Origin: CAZEPJ01 sp964514105 | GTDB lineage: Bacteria > Desulfobacterota > Desulfocorpusculales > Desulfocorpusculum | Reading direction: 5' to 3' | Assembly (NCBI GenBank): GCA_964514105.1 | Contig: CAZEPJ010000001.1 | Coordinates: 1-64,000, forward strand | DNA: 64,000 nt | In this document: positions 8,792 to 17,249 of the stretch, piece after piece | Layout of the letters: every line of letters starts with the position of its first letter | Position numbering within the stretch: position 1 is the first letter of the stretch | Notes under the pieces: model-generated | Databases searched by the model: none | What the model was told of the DNA's origin: nothing | Seen by the model: only the letters and a program-made list of their open reading frames with translations | Made by a program: the position numbers and the translations under genes

Positions 8792-8855
8792 GAGAACGGA
8801 AGTGGGAAAAGCATGCACGGGACCCTTCGCGGCGTCGCATCCAGATCCTGACGGA

Positions 8856-10697
8856 TCAGGCGCAGCGGGCCATGCTGAAGGCATCGTGGTGCGCGAGGAA
8901 AGAGCGGGTGCCCTCGGGGCCCATGTATCGCTCCAGGAGTCTCCTCTCGGTCCGAGCGAGATCGACCAGAATCAGACCGTCCAGGACATCCCCGAAATCC
9001 GGGTCCTCGCTGAAACAAAGGAACTCCCCTCCCAGCTTCAGGTAATGCTTCATGAGGATCGGGACGCCCTTTTGGTCCGTTTCCATGGTCGAGATCATCT
9101 CCGACAGGGCGCGGATGCCGCGCAGACCTGCGAGGGCTGCGCGCACCTCCCATGGAGTGAGGGCCTGACCCCGGAAGGGGCGACGGGGACGGACCAGGTG
9201 GGAGAGACGGAGGGCCCAGTTGTTCGCCTGGAGGAACTCCACCATGAGCTGACGCGATTCCATGCGGTATCGGGCGCTGACGCTCACTGGGCCGAACAGC
9301 ATCCTGTAGCGCGGATACCGGGTCACGAAGGCCCCGATGCCTTTCCAGAGGAGCAGGAGCGGATGGTAATCCCTCTGGAATTCGAGGCGGACGAAGGATC
9401 TGCCCACCTCCAGGGCCGGACCCATGAGACTCACAAACCGTTCTTCGAAGTGAAACAAGGTGTGGGTGTACAGTCCGTCCACCCCTCTGGCTGGCACGAT
9501 GGCGTCGGTCGGGCCGAGGCGATACGCCCCCACGACTTCCCGGCTCTGCCGGTGCCAGAGGCACAGGTGCACGTAATGCTCGTCGAATGGGTCCGTGTCG
9601 AGGGGTCTACCGGTCCCCTCGCCCGCCTCGCGGAAGGTGATCTCCCTTAGCCGCCCGATCTCCCGCATGATCCGGGGAGACTCCGGGGCAGATACCTGAA
9701 TCACCGCGAATTGAGCGGTCTCCACAAGGGTCCTTTCGGGCGGGAGTTGCTCCGCCTCTTTCCGGATGTCTTCCTGAGACCCCCGTGTGGCTACTGGATA
9801 GTTGACGCGCGGGTTCCCGGGCTTTCGCGCGGGGCATCGCTGGGATTCGAGCGGATCCGCATTCCCCAGCAGGTACGTGCGCACCCGAAGGTGCAGGACC
9901 GCCTCTTCATCGCTCGAGAAGCCCCCGATCGTCTCTGGAGGGACCGGCACCCCAAGGCGGAGGTTCACCTCCCGGGGGGACCCGTTCAGCATCTCCCTGG
10001 GCAGCATGGCGGTTCGCAGGCGTGGATGAATCCTCCCACAGAACCGGAAAAGCCTGCTGTTGCAGCCCTGGAAAAAGACCGGGACCGTCTCTGCCCCTGT
10101 CTTTCGAATCAGGGTCGCAACCTGTGGGTTCCAGGGCGGGTCAACCACCTCCCATCTGCGATCGGGCACGTGGGAGACTTCCCCCGCCGGGAAGACGGCC
10201 AGAAGGCCGCCTCTTCTCACCCAACGGACGGTCTCTTTCAGCGGCGCCAGATTGGCCTGCACGGAACCCCGTCCTTCGAACGGGTCCACGGGAATGATCA
10301 GGTCCCGAAGCTCGGGAATGGTGCGGAGCAGGTAATTGGCCATGGCCTTCACGTCGGGACGAACCGTCCGAAGGATCATGAGCAGGGCCATTCCATCCAG
10401 GGCCCCAAAAGGATGATTCGCCACCACAACAACGGGGCCAAAGCGGGGGATGCGGTCGAGTTCCTCCCGCCTCCACTTCACTTCCACTCCAAGTTGCTCC
10501 AATGCCTTGCAAAGGAAGTCCTCTCCGTCGCGGGCCAGGCGCACCCTGCGATAGGCCCTCTCCAACTCGCCGATGAGAAAGGCCCGTCTGATCAGCCCTT
10601 CGATGGGATGGCCAAGCCAGCGGGGGGCGCGCCTTCCCGAGGCGAGCCCCAGATCAAAAGGATTCGGGGGGCTCCAAGTCGCCGTCCTGGTGTTCAT
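8856..10697 (-). CDS. olsF: Bifunctional acyltransferase, OlsF-like ornithine-lipid synthase
   Basis: A 613-residue two-domain protein. Residues about 60-290 form a PlsC/OlsA-like O-acyltransferase with NHPFGALDG at 94-102, the HP-G-LDG variant of the acyltransferase box, and FPAGEVSH as the later box. Residues about 330-600 match an OlsB-like GNAT N-acyltransferase (VVGAYRLGPTDA, then YFHPLLLLWKGI-like and GPVSVSARY). In characterised OlsF proteins the N-terminal domain acylates lyso-ornithine lipid and the C-terminal domain N-acylates ornithine, giving phosphorus-free ornithine lipid. It is a single gene, with a PhoB-box-like repeat about 135 nt upstream. A hemolysin-type acyltransferase fusion of other specificity is the main alternative. 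Confidence 0.78.
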   Translation of the reverse strand: MNTRTATWSPPNPFDLGLASGRRAPRWLGHPIEGLIRRAFLIGELERAYRRVRLARDGEDFLCKALEQLGVEVKWRREELDRIPRFGPVVVVANHPFGALDGMALLMILRTVRPDVKAMANYLLRTIPELRDLIIPVDPFEGRGSVQANLAPLKETVRWVRRGGLLAVFPAGEVSHVPDRRWEVVDPPWNPQVATLIRKTGAETVPVFFQGCNSRLFRFCGRIHPRLRTAMLPREMLNGSPREVNLRLGVPVPPETIGGFSSDEEAVLHLRVRTYLLGNADPLESQRCPARKPGNPRVNYPVATRGSQEDIRKEAEQLPPERTLVETAQFAVIQVSAPESPRIMREIGRLREITFREAGEGTGRPLDTDPFDEHYVHLCLWHRQSREVVGAYRLGPTDAIVPARGVDGLYTHTLFHFEERFVSLMGPALEVGRSFVRLEFQRDYHPLLLLWKGIGAFVTRYPRYRMLFGPVSVSARYRMESRQLMVEFLQANNWALRLSHLVRPRRPFRGQALTPWEVRAALAGLRGIRALSEMISTMETDQKGVPILMKHYLKLGGEFLCFSEDPDFGDVLDGLILVDLARTERRLLERYMGPEGTRSFLAHHDAFSMARCA

Positions 10698-11365
10698 GTC
10701 CGCGTCCTCCTCGTCGGGGGAATGGGGGCTTTCCCTGGGATGAGTTCAGTCCCGAAAGAAGCATGAAGGGCCCCTGTGACGGTCCTGTATCTTCCGTGTG
10801 AGGCCCATGTGAAGGCCGGGATCCTTGGGGATTGTCACCGAGACGTCACATTGGGTTGGTATGAACAACCCCAACGGGCGACAAGAGGCCGCAACGAGGC
10901 CTTCCCGTCCGGGCATATGCGCGGCGCGGCGTCGGTAGCCCGGACACGCGGGCCACAGCGTCCCGTTCCTGCCGGCCGCGGGACGGAGTATCCTGGTTCC
11001 CAGGACGGTGCCGAGGGGAGGCGCCCAAGGGATCTCCCTGGAACGAGGCCCTTCGGATGAAAGAACGGAGTCCATGGATGCCATGGGATGCTGTTACGCG
11101 TGCGAGATCCCGCTGGCTGTTCTCCGACTCCATAGTCCCACCGAGAACGATCGCAACCATCGTATCGACTCGGGAGGGTTCGTGAGGCCCAAAGAAGCGG
11201 TGCGGGCGACCATCGCCCGATGGATCCAGACCTGGCGGCCCCATGTCGAGGATGCTAGGGCCATGGAGCGGGCCTGCCGTTGCATACGCCCCATGCCGCG
11301 CTTGGCGAATCGGGGATCGGGTCCAAGTCGTCACTGACTCGATCCCGCTTCCCGGGACTGCTGGA
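10698..11365. other. Long intergenic region between olsF and EEP gene
   Basis: About 670 nt separating two divergently oriented genes. It contains the PhoB-box-like repeat at 10833-10849. Frames in both directions are open, but none shows protein-like composition or a ribosome-binding site. I see no convincing gene, terminator or RNA. Confidence 0.5.
10833..10849 (+). repeat. PhoB-box-like 11-bp direct repeat
   Basis: TGTCAC (10833-10838) and CGTCAC (10844-10849) lie 11 bp apart. It has the same sequence pattern as the copy at 13714-13730. Its reading direction points towards the EEP gene, but it is closer to olsF (about 135 nt). Confidence 0.4.
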
Positions 11366-12136
11366 ATGGCCCCTTTGCATCAAAGAGGCGCCCTGCGCGT
11401 GGTGTCGTACAACGTCCACGGCTGCGTCCTCGCCAGCCGCAAGGTCGATCCTGTCCGATTCGCCGAAATCATCGCGGATCTCGATGCGGACATCACGGTC
11501 CTCCAGGAGGTGGATGCCGGAAAGTCGCAGCGTGATGGAAGAGATCAGGCGGCGGTCATCGGGGAGATCCTGGGGGTCCACAGCCTGTACATGCCCGTGG
11601 AGAAGGCGGGCCTTCACAACTTCGGGCTCGCCATTCTGAGCCGTTTCTCCATCAGGGAGCCATGCTTCGTGCGGCTCCCGAACCTCTATCCCTGGTTCAA
11701 CCCCCGCAAGAGAGGCGCCTTGCGAGCGGTGTTGGAGACGCCGGGAGGGGTGCTCCGTGTCATCAACACCCACCTGAGCGTTTTCGCGCTGGAACGCAGA
11801 ATCCAGTTAGACGCCCTGTTCGCGCTGAAGTGGGTGGGGCAAGCCCCTGCGGGTGCGCCTCTCGTTTTTTGCGGTGACCTGAATGCCGAACCCGCGTCCA
11901 CCACGTATCGGCGACTCTCGCGCCACCTGACCGATGTTCAGGTGGCGACGGGTGAGCGGTGCTCGCCCAGTCCCACCTTCCACTCCCGGAGCCCCGTGTA
12001 CCGCATCGATCACATCTTCGTATCCCGCCATCTGAGACCCATCCAGGCGGATGTGAAGAGGACCCCGGAAACGGAGGCCGCCTCGGACCATCTGCCGCTC
12101 ATCGCCGATGTCATGTTCGAGGCGGGTTCGCAGTGA
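11366..12136 (+). CDS. Endonuclease/exonuclease/phosphatase-family protein
   Basis: A 256-residue metal-dependent enzyme of the EEP superfamily. Motifs in order are RVVSYNVHG, ITVLQEVDAG, NFGLAILSRF, VINTHLSVF, VFCGDLNAEP and the C-terminal YRIDHIFVS with AASDHLPLIAD, which include the acidic and histidine residues of the DNase I fold. The substrate (nucleic acid, phospholipid or inositol phosphate) cannot be told. The start at 11366 is the ATG nearest the conserved core; an open frame extends to 11243 without support. No signal peptide is present. Confidence 0.85.
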   Translation: MAPLHQRGALRVVSYNVHGCVLASRKVDPVRFAEIIADLDADITVLQEVDAGKSQRDGRDQAAVIGEILGVHSLYMPVEKAGLHNFGLAILSRFSIREPCFVRLPNLYPWFNPRKRGALRAVLETPGGVLRVINTHLSVFALERRIQLDALFALKWVGQAPAGAPLVFCGDLNAEPASTTYRRLSRHLTDVQVATGERCSPSPTFHSRSPVYRIDHIFVSRHLRPIQADVKRTPETEAASDHLPLIADVMFEAGSQ

Positions 12137-12329
12137 ACAGGGCCGCGGCTCACTTTCTGGCAGGGGAGCGGCGTCGGGAAGCGGGTCAAAGATCAGCCGG
12201 CGTTCCGGACGTCCATCGGCGTTCCATCCCATTCGTCCACCGCACGAACTGTAACATGCGTGAGGGCGGACCGCCATCGAACGAAACGAAGATGGCACCA
12301 TAGTCATGCGCGACTGCGGGAGGTGGACG

Positions 12330-12716
12330 ATGGACAAAGCAAGAACGGGGCGGTATCGGAGGCTGCTCCAGGAGCGCCTCGCGTCGTTTCTTCGGGGAAG
12401 CGAGAACGGCCGCATGCAGCTGATCGCGGCGACCGAACAAATGGCCGATCCCGCCGACCGAACGGCCCTGCACGCGAGTCGGGAGATCCTCCTCGTGGTG
12501 ATGGATCGTTACCGGTCCCAGGCGCGGGAGATCCTGGAGGCCCTGGAGAGACTGGATCAGGGCAGGTTCGGAAGCTGCGATGAATGCGGTGATCAGATTG
12601 CCGAGGAGAGGCTGCGGGCCCATCCGCTAGCGACGCTCTGCACGGAGTGCCAGGCCGCCCACGAGATGTGTCGGGGCGCAATGGCGTGTCGCACCATCGA
12701 GGTCGGGGGATTCTGA
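12330..12716 (+). CDS. DksA/TraR-type C4 zinc-finger protein
   Basis: A 128-residue protein. The start at 12330 has GGGAGG 6 nt upstream (12318-12323). A helical N-terminal region (about 1-70) is followed by a DksA-like zinc finger, CDECGDQIAEERLRAHP then LCTECQ, near residues 83-108. DksA-family proteins enter the secondary channel of RNA polymerase through the coiled coil; the acidic DxxDA tip of true DksA is not evident, so it is a DksA/TraR-like protein of uncertain transcriptional role. It is followed 14 nt later by an exported-protein gene, probably in the same unit. Confidence 0.85.
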   Translation: MDKARTGRYRRLLQERLASFLRGSENGRMQLIAATEQMADPADRTALHASREILLVVMDRYRSQAREILEALERLDQGRFGSCDECGDQIAEERLRAHPLATLCTECQAAHEMCRGAMACRTIEVGGF

Positions 12717-12730
12717 CACGGAGGGATGAG

Positions 12731-13570
12731 ATGGTATCCTGGCCGGGCATGAATGATCGCGTCTGGGAGCCCCGCAGGGGATGCGGTCGGAATGACCAGG
12801 AAGATCCATGTGGAAGACGCGCTCCTCTGTGGGCCCTCGCCCCCCTTGTGTTGATGGCGTTGATCCTGCCCAAGAACGGCCCCATTTGGTCGGAAAAGGT
12901 GTGGGGAGCGGATGAACGGGAGGGGATCCGCGAGTCCCTTCGGCTGTTCGACAAGCACGACCGGATCTGCGGTACCGGGCGATACGCACTTCGGAGCTCG
13001 GACGATGGCATCTTGTCGGCGGAGATGGAGCTCCTCCTGGACGGGAAGGAAAGGATCCACCAGAAGGTGGAGATGATCAACACCGGCCCCTTGCAGCCCG
13101 TGAGCTATCGCCACCATCATTTCCGGGCCGGCGGCGTCAAGTCCTTCGAGATCGACTTCGGGTCCGGTCGGGTGCGCTGCTCGGCCCGCGAGAACGGTCG
13201 TGAGGTGGAGCGCGAGTCGGTCCTCGAGTTCGATCAGCAAAAGACGTACGCCGGCCTGATGTTCGTCTTGCTCGCCATCCATTTCCCCCGAGGAATGGAA
13301 GAAATCGAGGGTCACACGGTCAACTTCCATCCCGACCCAGGAATCCTGAAGGTGAGACTTCGGAGGGTCTCCCACGAGCAACTCTCCCTCGGCGATCGAT
13401 CGCTGAGCGCCGTCAAGTATGCCATCCAGCCGCGTCTGCCCCAACTCGTGTCGCTGTTGGTTGGAAGCCACTTCGACCATCACGTCTGGGTGTCGGCCGC
13501 GGAGCCCACCACGTTCCTTCGCTTCGAGGGTTCCCTGGAACCCGGCGGCCCTTTCCTCCGGATCGAATGA
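12731..13570 (+). CDS. Exported protein of unknown function
   Basis: A 279-residue protein. GGAGGG (12720-12725) lies 5 nt before the ATG. A hydrophobic segment near residues 33-52 (PLWALAPLVLMALILP) looks like a signal peptide or anchor behind a long, Arg-rich n-region. The rest is rich in beta-strand-like pieces (MELLLDGKERIHQKVEM, VKSFEIDFGSGRVRC, KTYAGLMFVLLAIHF). The layout recalls DUF3108-like periplasmic proteins, but the resemblance is weak and no family is claimed. It is probably cotranscribed with the DksA-like gene. Confidence 0.65.
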   Translation: MVSWPGMNDRVWEPRRGCGRNDQEDPCGRRAPLWALAPLVLMALILPKNGPIWSEKVWGADEREGIRESLRLFDKHDRICGTGRYALRSSDDGILSAEMELLLDGKERIHQKVEMINTGPLQPVSYRHHHFRAGGVKSFEIDFGSGRVRCSARENGREVERESVLEFDQQKTYAGLMFVLLAIHFPRGMEEIEGHTVNFHPDPGILKVRLRRVSHEQLSLGDRSLSAVKYAIQPRLPQLVSLLVGSHFDHHVWVSAAEPTTFLRFEGSLEPGGPFLRIE

Positions 13571-13713
13571 GGCCGGTCGTGGGGGCGGGGGGAGGGAGGC
13601 CGCTCTGCCATGGACGTCCTGCGTCACTCGAGCCACCCTCGTTTTCTTGCCCCGAGTGGACCCACGGGATGCTGGTGAGAATAACCGGGCGGCGCTCTGG
13701 GGCAGCCTGAAAC

Positions 13714-13730
13714 TGTCACAGAAACGTCAC
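13714..13730 (+). repeat. PhoB-box-like 11-bp direct repeat
   Basis: TGTCAC (13714-13719) and CGTCAC (13725-13730) lie 11 bp apart, directly abutting the -35 element of the promoter at 13731-13760. The sequence matches the copy at 10833-10849. Confidence 0.4.
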
Positions 13731-13760
13731 TTGACCCTGCCCAAAGGTAGGGGCTATTTT
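13731..13760 (+). promoter_or_regulatory. Sigma70-like promoter
   Basis: TTGACC (13731-13736), 18 nt, then TATTTT (13755-13760), followed by a further AT-rich step. The nearest forward gene is the winged-helix ORF at 13934, about 170 nt on. The GTCAC repeat ends at the base before the -35 element, so a regulator there could touch polymerase. Confidence 0.5.
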
Positions 13761-13933
13761 ATACCTTGAGATGTGGTTGGTCTCGAAAGAGCAGCACGAA
13801 CCGGTGTGTCGCTCCAGCGAACCTCGACCAGTCCAAACCAGCGCGAACGGATTGCGTAGAAGCGTCGACTCCGCAGCCCTTCCCGGGGAGAGGTGGGGCC
13901 CCAACGGACGGTTGCAGGCTAGAAGGGAGAGAT

Positions 13934-14143
13934 TTGACCGTGGAAGAGAAAGAGCGGTTGGTCTTGGAGGTCATCCGCCGGGCTGGCAGTCCGGTGAAGC
14001 CTGCCAAGCTGGCCAAAGCGACCAAGTTGGACCCGAAAGAGATCTTCAAGGTTGCCATGTCTCTCAGAAAGAAAGGGATTCTGGTGTTCTCCGAACGCTG
14101 CCACTGCGGTCTGACCGAACGGGATGGATATTCGCCGCAATGA
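13934..14143 (+). CDS. Small winged-helix protein
   Basis: A 69-residue protein starting at TTG 13934 (or GTG 13940) behind AGAAGGGAGA. The sequence has a helix, then a helix-turn-helix-like unit (KPAKLAKATKLDPKEIFKVA), then a basic helix (MSLRKKGILVF) and a short tail with CHCG. This is the pattern of a compact winged-helix DNA-binding protein. The codons upstream of 13934 are open but not protein-like. The target is unknown; the promoter and repeat at 13714-13760 precede it. Confidence 0.6.
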   Translation: MTVEEKERLVLEVIRRAGSPVKPAKLAKATKLDPKEIFKVAMSLRKKGILVFSERCHCGLTERDGYSPQ

Positions 14144-14504
14144 GGAACGACACAGATCTTCCCGATGTTCACTCGATAGCGTTCAGGGCAGCGCCGGGTA
14201 ACAGTCCAGGGTAGGGCCTCTGCCCGCGTGGGGAGGGTAGAATCCCAAGGGCCTCACCCGGTCGGGTTTCCTGAAAGAATTGATTTTCACTGCGGACCAC
14301 TCCTCAACCCAGCATCTCCGATGGTCGTCCGAGCGGTGACCCGGGGGGGCGACATCCGTTTGTACCCTCCCCGTGACATCTCCGCCGCGTCGCCCGGCGA
14401 AACTCTCCTTCATGAGACGGCTGGTTTTGGCGACGACGCTTGGGATGTCGCGCCTCGCGTTGTCGCGGATCCGGGGACGGTGGACGCAATGGAGGGGGAA
14501 AAAG
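14144..14504. other. Intergenic region upstream of mgsA
   Basis: About 360 nt. A short inverted repeat (ACCCG GT CGGGT near 14256-14267) is too weak to call a terminator. No gene, operator or RNA is recognised. Confidence 0.4.
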
Positions 14505-15026
14505 ATGCAGACCTGCAAGACCATGGCCCTCGTAGCTCACGACAACCGTAAACAGGATCTGGTGGACTGGGTGCGCTGGAACTACGGCACCCTCATTCAG
14601 CATCGAATCGTCTGCACGGGGACCACAGGGCTTCTCGTGGAGCGGGCACTGAGGGCCAAGGTAGAAGAAGAAGGGGGGGAACCCGAGCGGGTCCAGGTCT
14701 CCAAGCTTCGATCCGGGCCCCTCGGGGGGGACCAGCAGCTGGGGGCGCTTGTCACAGAGGGAAAGGTGGACTTCATGATCTTCTTCTGGGACCCCATGCA
14801 GCCCCATCCTCACGACGTGGACGTGAAGGCGTTACTGCGCATTGCGGTGGTTTACAACATCCCCATCGCCTGCAACCGCGCCACCGCGGACTTCATGATC
14901 TCCTCGCCCCTCATGATGCAGGAGTACCGCCCCGCCCGAACCGACTACTCGGCTCACATCAACCGGACGATCGTCCCTCCGGAAAAGACGGTCCGGCGCG
15001 AGCCGCGGTTCGAGCCCATGCCATGA
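14505..15026 (+). CDS. mgsA: Methylglyoxal synthase
   Basis: A 173-residue cytosolic enzyme converting dihydroxyacetone phosphate to methylglyoxal and phosphate, a bypass of lower glycolysis used under phosphate shortage or sugar-phosphate stress. The start at 14505 follows GGAGGGGG (14491-14498). Family motifs are complete: LVAHDNRK, CTGTTGLL, LRSGPLGGDQQLGAL, DFMIFFWDPM, PHPHDVDVKALLR and ACNRATADFMISSPL, including the catalytic aspartate of the GDQQ and WDP regions. It is a single gene with no obvious partner. It is slightly longer than the E. coli enzyme (152 aa) at the C terminus. Confidence 0.96.
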   Translation: MQTCKTMALVAHDNRKQDLVDWVRWNYGTLIQHRIVCTGTTGLLVERALRAKVEEEGGEPERVQVSKLRSGPLGGDQQLGALVTEGKVDFMIFFWDPMQPHPHDVDVKALLRIAVVYNIPIACNRATADFMISSPLMMQEYRPARTDYSAHINRTIVPPEKTVRREPRFEPMP

Positions 15027-15156
15027 GGGGTCCAACGCCACGGGGGCCGCGACCTCTGGCCCATCCCACTTCACGGAGGCATCCTCCGTCGCTTACCGGC
15101 TTTGTGCCAGGGTTGAGTAGGCAGGAGCGTTGGTCGTCTTTTTGACGTGATTCGCA

Positions 15157-15441
15157 TCACTGACTGTCGAGAATGATCGGCAACCCGCCCTTGCCTGATC
15201 CGATCACCACGCCCTTTGCGTGCTGGCTCTTCGCAAGATCCCGGGTGGTCTCGATCCCCTTTCACCAGAGCGGGTTCTCGTACAGCCCATGATTGATCAT
15301 CGTTCGATAATTCGCGATGCCCTTGGATTGGATCCGTTTTCTCTCCGCTTCCTGCCTCTCTTTGTCCAGAATGAGCCGCATCTGTTCGGCCTGCTGCTCC
15401 GCCTCCAGTTTGCTCTCCATGGCAGCTCCCACTCCCGCCAC
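15157..15441 (-). pseudogene. SPFH/prohibitin-family C-terminal remnant
   Basis: A reverse-strand fragment matching the end of prohibitin-like SPFH proteins. From 15420 it reads ESKLEAEQQAEQMRLILDKE, then RQEAERKRIQSKGIANY, then NPLW, an in-frame TGA (15264-15262), then KGIETTRDLAKSQHAKGVV and GSGKGGLPIIL to a stop at 15157. In the family the WKGIEAT and K-GLP-IL segments are continuous, so the TGA interrupts the gene. An upstream TGA at 15442-15444 closes the frame and the N-terminal SPFH domain is missing. It is a decayed gene; no intact copy occurs in the window. Confidence 0.75.
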
Positions 15442-15663
15442 TCAGGCTTGTGCTCAAACGCGTCATCGCACAGGGTGCGTCGCCCCTTCAGGACACTCAT
15501 CAAATGGGCCACACGCGGCCTCATACAGAAGTTCGTTGAGGAAATACGAGAACTCTCGAATGCGGCGACCCGAGCCGAGGCAGCGAGATCCGGGTCCGGC
15601 CGCCGCGGATGGGGCCCTCCCGCCACGTGCTTTGGGTGGGATGGCGGAATTCTGCCCGACAAT

Positions 15664-16281
15664 TCACAGCAGAGAGGCCAGGACTGTCACGAGTCCCATT
15701 CCACCCACCAGCAAGCCGGCCAGACGTTGCGACCAGACGAGCGCCCGGAGTTTCAGACGCCTTCGGATTCCGCCCGCAGCGACGCTCATGAGAAGCCCAC
15801 AAAGGGCAGAGCCCAGGAAGATGCCCAGGACCAGGGGGATGGCCGCGAGGGTACCGCCCCACAGCACGGGAATGTCGAGGGCGGCGTAGAAAGCGGCGAA
15901 TGAGAGAATGGTTGTGGGGTTGAGCAAGGTCAGAAAGAAAGCAGAGACGAAGGCGCCGGCCAGACGGGTCGCCTCGACGGGGCATTCGACCTGGCGGGGC
16001 CGGAACAGGACGGAACGACCGGCCATAGCCAGGAGCAACAGCCCCGCGAATGCCGTCAGCCACCCCTGGTGGCCTTGGGCGAAGCTCCAGATCGGCTGCA
16101 GCCCCATCCGGGCAGCGCCTCCATACAGCGCGTCCCCTGCGGCCATTCCCAAGCCGGAGAGGAAACCGAAGGCGCTCCCCTGAGTAAGGGCGCGGCGAAG
16201 GCAGAGAATCCCCACCGGACCCAAAGGCATGGCCATGGCGAAGCCGATGAAGAGGGCCTTGAGGAGCACACTCAGTTCCAT
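15664..16281 (-). CDS. LysE/RhtB-family exporter
   Basis: A 205-residue inner-membrane protein with about six hydrophobic segments. Family features are the first helix FIGFAMAMPLGPVGILCLRR, the GLGMAAGDALYG segment and FFLTLLNPTTILSFAAFY. LysE/RhtB transporters export amino acids or related small molecules; the substrate is not readable here. Its ATG (16281) lies 1 nt beyond the stop of the DUF457-like gene (TGA 16285-16283), so it is translationally coupled to it. An upstream in-frame ATG at 16341 lies inside the neighbour and is not preferred. Confidence 0.88.
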   Translation of the reverse strand: MELSVLLKALFIGFAMAMPLGPVGILCLRRALTQGSAFGFLSGLGMAAGDALYGGAARMGLQPIWSFAQGHQGWLTAFAGLLLLAMAGRSVLFRPRQVECPVEATRLAGAFVSAFFLTLLNPTTILSFAAFYAALDIPVLWGGTLAAIPLVLGIFLGSALCGLLMSVAAGGIRRRLKLRALVWSQRLAGLLVGGMGLVTVLASLL

Positions 16282-16282
16282 C

Positions 16283-16654
16283 TCACCGCTGGACCTCAAA
16301 TGGCCAAAAAAGAGAAACCGGCGATGCGGTGAGGAGCGCATCGGCCCCCACGTGGGAGAGGATCACCAGGAAGCAGGACGGGAAGCCGAGTGAGGGAATC
16401 CTCCGCCAGAGCCCGGGGGCGTGAGACAGGGCCAACCCAGCGGCTAAAGAGAACAGCAGGCTGTGGGTGACGCCTCTGTGGAAGGTACAGGCGTTCCCGG
16501 TGAGGATCAGCCCCGCCAACACGTCCAGGTCCGGCAGGTTGGCCGAGAAGGCCACGAAGAGAAAGGTTTTCCCATCATAGACGGTCTTCGGCTGCCGCAG
16601 CGCGAGGGCGCAGACTGCGGTGCCGATCAACGCGTGCTCCAGGGGCATGGGCAT
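16283..16654 (-). CDS. DUF457/YdjM-like membrane-bound metal-dependent hydrolase family protein
   Basis: A 123-residue membrane protein. GGAAGG lies 7 nt before the ATG at 16654. It has the family motifs LEHALIG, SANLPDLDVL and FHRGVTHSLLFS, plus LSHVGADALLT, which place conserved His and Asp residues near helix ends. It is shorter than most relatives (about 160-200 aa) and stops right after the LFWPF-type segment, so the last helices are missing; it may be a short form or truncated. It is coupled to the LysE gene by a 1-nt gap. The enzymatic activity of the family is not established. Confidence 0.72.
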   Translation of the reverse strand: MPMPLEHALIGTAVCALALRQPKTVYDGKTFLFVAFSANLPDLDVLAGLILTGNACTFHRGVTHSLLFSLAAGLALSHAPGLWRRIPSLGFPSCFLVILSHVGADALLTASPVSLFWPFEVQR

Positions 16655-17249
16655 GGGACATCCTTCCTTTCCCCATCGCTGACATTGTGTCCCCGGCACT
16701 GTGACGGGTCCGTTTCAGCATGGCGACATCGCCGAGAAGCGTTCTTTCAATAGGCCATGGCGCAGGCCGCTGACAATGTCCGGGACATGCGCGGAGAGTC
16801 AAGTCCGGGAGCAAGCCCGCTTCCTCTTGGGCCAGAAGGTGGTGACGGCGTTCAGAGAGGCGACGATGAGACTTGGCATTACGTTTGCCTCAGAGAGGCA
16901 CCTCTTGAGATTGGCGCTTATGGGGATCTTCCAGAGTTGTTGGACACCCCGGGTCACGTGGACAATCGCCTCCGCTCACTTCAGGAACCATGTGTTACGG
17001 TTGCCGCATATTGTCCATGCCATGCCAAGAAGCGGCACGAGACGAGAAGCGGACCGGACGCTTCCTATGATGCGGATGTGGGCCAAACCGGTTCCAACTC
17101 CGTTTGTCGCAGGTTTGCCCAACGGAACGTCGGTCCAGGCTCAGGTCCTGACCTCTCGTGGCACAGTTGTTGCTTTCGAGGATCCAGGCTTGTTCTGCAG
17201 TTCATCAAGGGGTACTTCCTTTCTTTCGGCTCCCGGAGGGGACCACACA
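16655..17249. other. Intergenic region upstream of a PilZ gene
   Basis: About 595 nt between divergent genes. A forward frame is open through most of it and runs into the PilZ gene, but its composition is not protein-like and the strong ribosome-binding site is only at 17235-17241. No RNA or repeat is seen. Confidence 0.4.

Noticed and set aside
12306..12329. Earlier start of the DksA-like gene
   Set aside because: No RBS there, whereas GGGAGG sits 6 nt before 12330.
15262..15264. In-frame TGA read as selenocysteine
   Set aside because: The position is not a redox site in SPFH proteins, the upstream domain is missing and no SECIS-like hairpin was seen just after it; pseudogene is simpler.
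16701..17249. Extending the PilZ gene upstream to 16701
   Set aside because: The frame is open, but composition is not protein-like and the strong RBS at 17235-17241 fixes the start at 17250.
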